DNA from: Photobacterium arenosum
GTDB taxonomy: Bacteria > Pseudomonadota > Gammaproteobacteria > Enterobacterales > Vibrionaceae
DNA: 64,000 nucleotides
Direction: 5' to 3'
NCBI RefSeq assembly: GCF_014841115.1
Contig: NZ_JACYTP010000001.1
Location: 124,001-188,000 of the forward strand
The position numbers and the translations under genes were made by a program. Positions within the stretch are counted from its first letter, which is position 1; each line of letters opens with the position of its first letter. Below the pieces are notes generated by a model. The model saw nothing but the letters and a program-made list of their open reading frames with translations, searched no databases and was not told the DNA's origin. Positions 60,121-64,000 of this stretch are shown here, piece by piece.

Positions 60121-61577
60121 GATGTGGCTTTTGCCTGTTTAAATGCCTCAATGGCATGTAACCTCGCCAACTTGTGATCCACCATAGGCGTGGGATACTC
60201 AAGGCTGGCTGCGCCTGACCATTCATGGGGGGTGTGAATATACTTGTCAGGCACGTTTTCGAGCTCTTTTACCCATATACGTATGAACTCACCATTTGGA
60301 TCAAACTTTTTTCCCTGCGTAGTCGGATTGAATACCCGAAAATAGGGCTGAGCATCGGTGCCGGTAGATGCCGCCCATTGCCAGCCACCGTTATTCGATG
60401 CCAAATCCCCGTCGATCAGATGAGACATGAACCACTGCTCGCCCGCCTGCCAGTGGATCAGCAAATCTTTGGTTAAGAAGCTGGCGGTAATCATCCGCAG
60501 TCGGTTGTGCATCCAGCCGGTGGCTTTCAGCTGGCGCATGGCGGCATCGACGATGGGAAAACCGGTTTCTCCCTGTTGCCAACGTGCCAGTGCTGCTTTG
60601 TCGGAATGCCAGGTCACTTGTCTTGTCCAGCCGACAAATGGCTGGGCTCGGCTGACTTTCGGGTAAGCCTCAATGAGATGACGGTAAAACTCACGCCAGA
60701 TAATTTCATTGAGCCAGACAAAAGGCCCTGCGTCCTGCTTCTCAATTGCGTGCGGGTACTCATGTAAAATCGCAGAGACGCATTGCCGGGCCGACAAGGC
60801 ACCAATAGCCAGATACGGTGATAATTTGCTGGTGCCCTCTACGGCAGGAAAATCCCGCTGCTCGCCGTAGTCCGCAATATGCTCGATACAAAAGCGCATC
60901 AGCGCATCGCGGATAGAGTTTTCTTCCACTGGCCAGCGACTGCTGTCTGCCATCGGATAGTTCATCCATGACGGTTCGAAGTTGGTCTCAATCACGGAGC
61001 CAAAACGGTCGGCACAGTCATAGGGTGATACAGGTTGCGGCACAGGTTGCGCCAGCGCCGGGCTTTGCTGGAACAGACGTAACCATTCGCGGCGAAAAGG
61101 CGTATATACTCTGAAAGACTCGCCCTGACGAGTCAGAACACTGCCGGCAGGCAGCACACAGGTATCTTCCAGAGCGCTGAATTTGATCCCCGCCTCTGCC
61201 AGCGCATGACCCGCAGCCATGTCACGTTGGCGCTCATTCCATTCATACTGCTTGTTACAGAACACATGCTCTGCCTGCCAGTCGTGAGCCAATGTTGTCA
61301 GGCAGTCAGGGACAGCGTTAAAGTCAGCAACTGCCTCTATGCGCAGTGGAATATTAAGTTCAGCCAGCTGAGACTGGAGCACAGCTAACCGACGGCGCAT
61401 AAAATCGATCTGGATGGGAGCCACATCGTGACTCGCCCACTGCTCAGGCGTGGCAATGAACACCGCCAGCACAGAATGGTACTTCTGGCATGCCTGAATC
61501 AGGGCCGTGTTATCGACCGTTCTCAAATCTGCCCGAAACCACATCAGGCATCGATTGCTGCTATTGGTCGCGGTCAT
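60117..61577 (-). CDS. phrB: Deoxyribodipyrimidine photolyase (CPD photolyase)
   Basis: This 486-residue flavoprotein repairs pyrimidine dimers with blue light. The N-terminal antenna domain has LMWFRADLRTVDNTAL; the FAD domain shows LSPYLAIGALSARQCVSAI, FVWLNEIIWREFYRHLIEAY, GFPIVDAAMRQLKATGWMHN, NRLRMITASFLTKDLLIHW and NNGGWQWAASTGTDAQPYFR. Trp and Asn positions for electron transfer are in place. AGGAG lies ten bases before ATG 61577. It follows the MerR gene by four bases; the same three-gene order occurs in Vibrio chromosome II. Confidence 0.96.
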   Translation of the reverse strand: MTATNSSNRCLMWFRADLRTVDNTALIQACQKYHSVLAVFIATPEQWASHDVAPIQIDFMRRRLAVLQSQLAELNIPLRIEAVADFNAVPDCLTTLAHDWQAEHVFCNKQYEWNERQRDMAAGHALAEAGIKFSALEDTCVLPAGSVLTRQGESFRVYTPFRREWLRLFQQSPALAQPVPQPVSPYDCADRFGSVIETNFEPSWMNYPMADSSRWPVEENSIRDALMRFCIEHIADYGEQRDFPAVEGTSKLSPYLAIGALSARQCVSAILHEYPHAIEKQDAGPFVWLNEIIWREFYRHLIEAYPKVSRAQPFVGWTRQVTWHSDKAALARWQQGETGFPIVDAAMRQLKATGWMHNRLRMITASFLTKDLLIHWQAGEQWFMSHLIDGDLASNNGGWQWAASTGTDAQPYFRVFNPTTQGKKFDPNGEFIRIWVKELENVPDKYIHTPHEWSGAASLEYPTPMVDHKLARLHAIEAFKQAKATS

Positions 61578-61581
61578 GGCA

Positions 61582-62397
61582 TCAGGCTCCTTTTAACTGC
61601 TGCACCCAGTCAGCATGGATAGCGGCGATACTGCCTTTCAGCGAGACCGGACACTGACACTCGCTGTCTACACGCGCAAGTTGCTTTAAAATCGCCGGAG
61701 GAAGCTTGCTTTCCCCAATCACAACCACAGATTCAAATGCCTGTTGTGAGACTGCCGCTTCCAGACCGTGTAATTTGCTGTTAAACGGCAGATTACCCAG
61801 CAGAGTGACACTGTAACCTTCATTGCTCAGTGACAGAGCGGTGAGCCAGATGTAATGCGTAATGCCATCCTGGGCCGGTTCAAAGCTCAGCAGCATGGCT
61901 TTGCGGCTGCTCCGTTTACGTGTTTTGGCTACCAGGCTGGCGCATTGCTCTATCAGAGTGGATTGCCACAGTGCTTGCTGAATCGCCCGCAGCGGATTAG
62001 CCGGATCGTTTACCTGGGTGTCTACAGGCACTACCACTTTTTCGACAAACATTGGCAGCGGGTATTCTTTCATCAGCTGGCTCAGTAACTGTTCGAGTTT
62101 TTCGCGCCGGCAATCTGATAAAGCGCCCAGTATCGGTGCTATCCCATCACTGCCTTTTTCCTGACCGCTGGCGTCACTCACCTGGCCTTCGAGTAACGGC
62201 CTTACCTTGCTGATAGCGACGCCTTTCTCAAGCCAGGACAGGATCAAACGGATCTTTTCAATATCCGCCTGTGTATATAAACGGTGCCCTTTTTCTGTGC
62301 GCTGTGGCTTGAGCAGCCCGTACCGGCGTTGCCATGCGCGTAAAGTGACGGAATTCACCCCCGTCATTTCAGACACTTCTCTAATAGCGAATAACAT
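61582..62397 (-). CDS. MerR-family regulator of the photolyase operon (LitR/CarH-related, without B12 motif)
   Basis: This 271-residue regulator has a MerR winged helix (AIREVSEMTGVNSVTLRAWQ, RRYGLLKPQRTEKGHRLYT) and a C-terminal region shaped like the cobalamin-binding domain of LitR/CarH light sensors. The DxHxxG cobalamin motif is absent; the corresponding segment reads VTLLGNLPFNSKLHG. Direct light sensing through B12 is therefore unlikely. I use ATG 62397, the usual family start; ATG 62412 is in frame and would overlap the upstream gene. It probably acts on the TTGTACAA palindromes upstream of the operon. Confidence 0.85.
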   Translation of the reverse strand: MLFAIREVSEMTGVNSVTLRAWQRRYGLLKPQRTEKGHRLYTQADIEKIRLILSWLEKGVAISKVRPLLEGQVSDASGQEKGSDGIAPILGALSDCRREKLEQLLSQLMKEYPLPMFVEKVVVPVDTQVNDPANPLRAIQQALWQSTLIEQCASLVAKTRKRSSRKAMLLSFEPAQDGITHYIWLTALSLSNEGYSVTLLGNLPFNSKLHGLEAAVSQQAFESVVVIGESKLPPAILKQLARVDSECQCPVSLKGSIAAIHADWVQQLKGA

Positions 62398-62401
62398 AAC
62401 T

Positions 62402-63346
62402 TCAGAGGCCATAACGTAATTTCAACTCCTCCGGATACGGATTAAGAAAGGTCTGCAACTGCAGATACGGATCCGGGTATTCTTTCAGGTAATGTTTGAT
62501 CAAGACCAGAGGGGCCAGAATAGGCTGATGACCCAGGCGGTAGCTTTCAATCAGGTCCAGCAATTCCTGCTTTTGTTCGCCGGTCAGGTTGCGTTTGAAA
62601 TAACCCTGTAAATGCATTAGCACATTGGTGTTGTTGCTTCGGCGAGCATGTTTGCTCAGGGCATCCATGAACTGCTGACGGTATTCAACGAAAAATTCCG
62701 CCAGATCCCAGTCTTTGATGCCGGCCACTAGCCGCCCCAACTCTCTGTACGCTGTCGGGCTGTGTGCCATCAGGACGTATTTATAGCGTGAATGAAATTT
62801 AACGAACGCATCCATGCTCAAGCCACTGCCCATGTTTTGATAAAAATCATGTAAGGCATAAATACGAAACACAAAGTTTTCACGCAGCGCTGGGTCATGC
62901 AACCGCCCGTCCTCTTCGACGGGTAACCAGGGCATAGCTGCCATCAATTTTCGGGTAAACACCCCCACTGTGCCCCCCGGTACTGTGTTACCGTTCGGGA
63001 TATACAGCTTCACCCTTTCCATGCCACAAGTGGGTGATTTGGCACATACTACAAAGCCACACAGAGATTGAATGCCGCTGATGTGCTTATCAGCAAACGC
63101 CTTCATTTTTTCGGTGACATCCAGCTCACCGCCTTTGCTATCGACCAGGCGCTCACCATTTTCCTGCTGTACCAGCCGTATTGTTGGGCGTGGAACAGGC
63201 AGGCCGATTGCCATTTCAGGGCAAACCGGGCGAAACTGTACAAATTTTGCCAGTTCGTCCGTCACAAAGCGGTTTCTTTTGTGTCCGCCATCAAAGCGCA
63301 CTTTCTCGCCAAGTACACATGCACTAATACCTACCGGGATACTCAT
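62402..63346 (-). CDS. DUF523/DUF1722 protein (YbgA-containing), photolyase operon
   Basis: This 314-residue protein joins a DUF523 domain (VGISACVLGEKVRFDGGHKR, then RPVCPEMAIGLPVPRPTIRL and AKSPTCGMERV with Cys residues) and a DUF1722 domain (about 190-314: HSRYKYVLMAHSPTAYRELG). DUF1722 alone is E. coli YbgA, encoded next to phrB. The conserved cysteines may bind a metal or cluster. ATG 63346 fits the family start; the longer frame adds 21 residues that lie over the promoter. It is the first gene of the operon. Confidence 0.9.
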   Translation of the reverse strand: MSIPVGISACVLGEKVRFDGGHKRNRFVTDELAKFVQFRPVCPEMAIGLPVPRPTIRLVQQENGERLVDSKGGELDVTEKMKAFADKHISGIQSLCGFVVCAKSPTCGMERVKLYIPNGNTVPGGTVGVFTRKLMAAMPWLPVEEDGRLHDPALRENFVFRIYALHDFYQNMGSGLSMDAFVKFHSRYKYVLMAHSPTAYRELGRLVAGIKDWDLAEFFVEYRQQFMDALSKHARRSNNTNVLMHLQGYFKRNLTGEQKQELLDLIESYRLGHQPILAPLVLIKHYLKEYPDPYLQLQTFLNPYPEELKLRYGL

Positions 63347-63353
63347 CTCACAC

Positions 63354-63409
63354 CTGTACAAAAAATCATCTTGTACAATGATGCTAGTTAAGCTTAACGA
63401 GTTGTACAA
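63354..63409 (-). promoter_or_regulatory. Promoter and TTGTACAA operators of the photolyase operon
   Basis: Two perfect TTGTACAA palindromes lie at 63402-63409 and 63371-63378 (centres 31 bases apart), plus a near copy at 63354-63361. On the minus strand TTGTAC (63409-63404) forms a -35, and TAGCAT (63386-63381), 17 bases on, a -10. One palindrome thus covers the -35 and the second covers the start point. Confidence 0.7.
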
Positions 63410-63452
63410 GAAAATAAAATGTATAACTTTGTAACTACCACTGTCTCAGACA

Positions 63453-63489
63453 CAAAAAAGCTGCCTGATATCCACTGGCAGCTTTTTTG
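63453..63489. terminator. Bidirectional terminator after the DUF1232 gene
   Basis: AAAAAAGCTGCC (63454-63465) pairs with GGCAGCTTTTTT (63477-63488) around an 11-base loop. On the minus strand it ends the DUF1232 gene. Confidence 0.85.
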
Positions 63490-63508
63490 ACTTTGAAATA
63501 AAAGGAAA

Positions 63509-63940
63509 TTATTCGTTTTTAACGTCTGGCTGTTCTGTACCTGTCGAGGCATTTCCTGCTCGCCAGGCTTCATAATCATCCAGATCCTGTTGTACAAGCT
63601 TGAGACAGACGGCCAGAATCAGCGCGTCATCCGTCAGCCCCAGGAAGGGAATCACATCCGGCAGAACATCCAATGGGTTAAACACATAAAGTAAGGCCGT
63701 AACGATGGCAGCAACAGTAAACCAGGGAATTTCCCGGTACTCGCCTTTCCAGTAAGCCTTAACCAGGCCATACATGGATTTCACTACGTTGAAATACTTA
63801 CGCAGCGTGCCACTTTTCTGCACTTTGTCTTCAATGACTTGCTCTTTTTCTAACACACGCTGAATGTCTTTATCCGTGACTTTTCTAGACGAGCTTTCCA
63901 GCTTTTCTTTGGCTTCCTGTTCATTCATTGACTGACTCAT
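63509..63940 (-). CDS. DUF1232 (YkvA-like) membrane protein
   Basis: This 143-residue protein has a charged N terminus (about 1-55), the DUF1232 core PWFTVAAIVTALLYVFNPLD followed by VLPDVIPFLGLTDDALILAV, and an acidic tail. The core forms two membrane-associated helices. The family is widespread and has no assigned function. Its Shine-Dalgarno AGGCGAG overlaps the sequence just before ATG 63940. The remaining 60 bases of the window contain nothing I can identify. Confidence 0.85.
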   Translation of the reverse strand: MSQSMNEQEAKEKLESSSRKVTDKDIQRVLEKEQVIEDKVQKSGTLRKYFNVVKSMYGLVKAYWKGEYREIPWFTVAAIVTALLYVFNPLDVLPDVIPFLGLTDDALILAVCLKLVQQDLDDYEAWRAGNASTGTEQPDVKNE

Positions 63941-64000
63941 CCTCTCGCCTTAGTGGGCCATTTCTTCTTAAGTTAACTATGGCTTTTCGCCTCTCATTTG

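Noticed and set aside
63590-63597. Further TTGTACAA inside the DUF1232 gene
   Set aside because: It lies within coding sequence far from any promoter and without a partner, so it is probably chance.
1-64000. CRISPR arrays, tRNA or rRNA genes, insertion sequences
   Set aside because: I looked for regularly spaced repeats, tRNA arms and transposase ORFs and saw none.

Overview
The window reads as a chromosomal segment of a marine gamma-proteobacterium of the Vibrionaceae (Vibrio, Photobacterium, Grimontia or Enterovibrio type), most likely its secondary chromosome. The reasons are gene content and order that I recall from Vibrio chromosome II: a vxrA-vxrB-DUF2861 cluster beside pntAB, a DUF523/DUF1722 gene with a MerR gene and phrB, nadE divergent from a NadD-like gene, ddl, and a secreted multidomain chitinase. 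This assignment is inference. There are no rRNA or tRNA genes, no CRISPR array and no insertion sequence that I can see.

The most important non-coding element is a 28-bp dif site at 27776-27803 (minus strand), in an otherwise empty 504-bp gap between yciH and umuC. Its XerC and XerD arms match the Vibrio/E. coli dif arms almost perfectly, so the window straddles a replication terminus. Gene strand bias agrees: plus-strand genes are common to its left, minus-strand genes dominate to its right, and a KOPS-like octamer left of it points towards it.

Left arm (1-27.4 kb): the end of a DUF4105 envelope protein, a Ca2+/Na+ exchanger, a GH18 chitinase, a UspE-like protein, a YeiH-type transporter, the ydbH-ynbE-ydbL intermembrane bridge operon, an unusual NRAMP relative, a TolC/HlyD/two-permease exporter operon without an ATPase, a LysR regulator, the PatZ lysine acetyltransferase, a SPOR lipoprotein, ddl, a FicA/Fic toxin-antitoxin pair, a Cre-like tyrosine recombinase, a periplasmic retropepsin-like protease, a HAD phosphatase and yciH.

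Right arm (27.9-64 kb): the SOS polymerase operon umuDC with two identical LexA boxes in mirror orientation, a second SPOR lipoprotein, the electron-transfer-flavoprotein module (etfBA divergent from ETF:quinone oxidoreductase around a LiuR-like palindrome), cutA, a LysE exporter, an RpoS-like sigma factor, a DUF1439 lipoprotein, chrA with a divergent LysR gene, an OmpA-like lipoprotein, an acyltransferase, NAD synthesis genes, yoaH, nnrS under a convincing FNR-type promoter, the vxrABC signalling cluster, pntAB, an FMN riboswitch with ribB, a cytosolic 5'-nucleotidase-like enzyme, a glyoxalase-fold protein, the OLD-family nuclease ybjD, and a light-repair operon (DUF523/DUF1722, MerR, phrB) headed by TTGTACAA palindromes that overlap its promoter.

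Most of this is ordinary core and near-core gene content. The parts most worth following up are the dif site with the nearby Cre-like recombinase, the mirrored SOS boxes with an unexplained transcript start region, the NRAMP relative that lost the metal-binding motif, the extra RpoS-like factor, the photolyase operon operators, and two very small ORFs too short for routine annotation.
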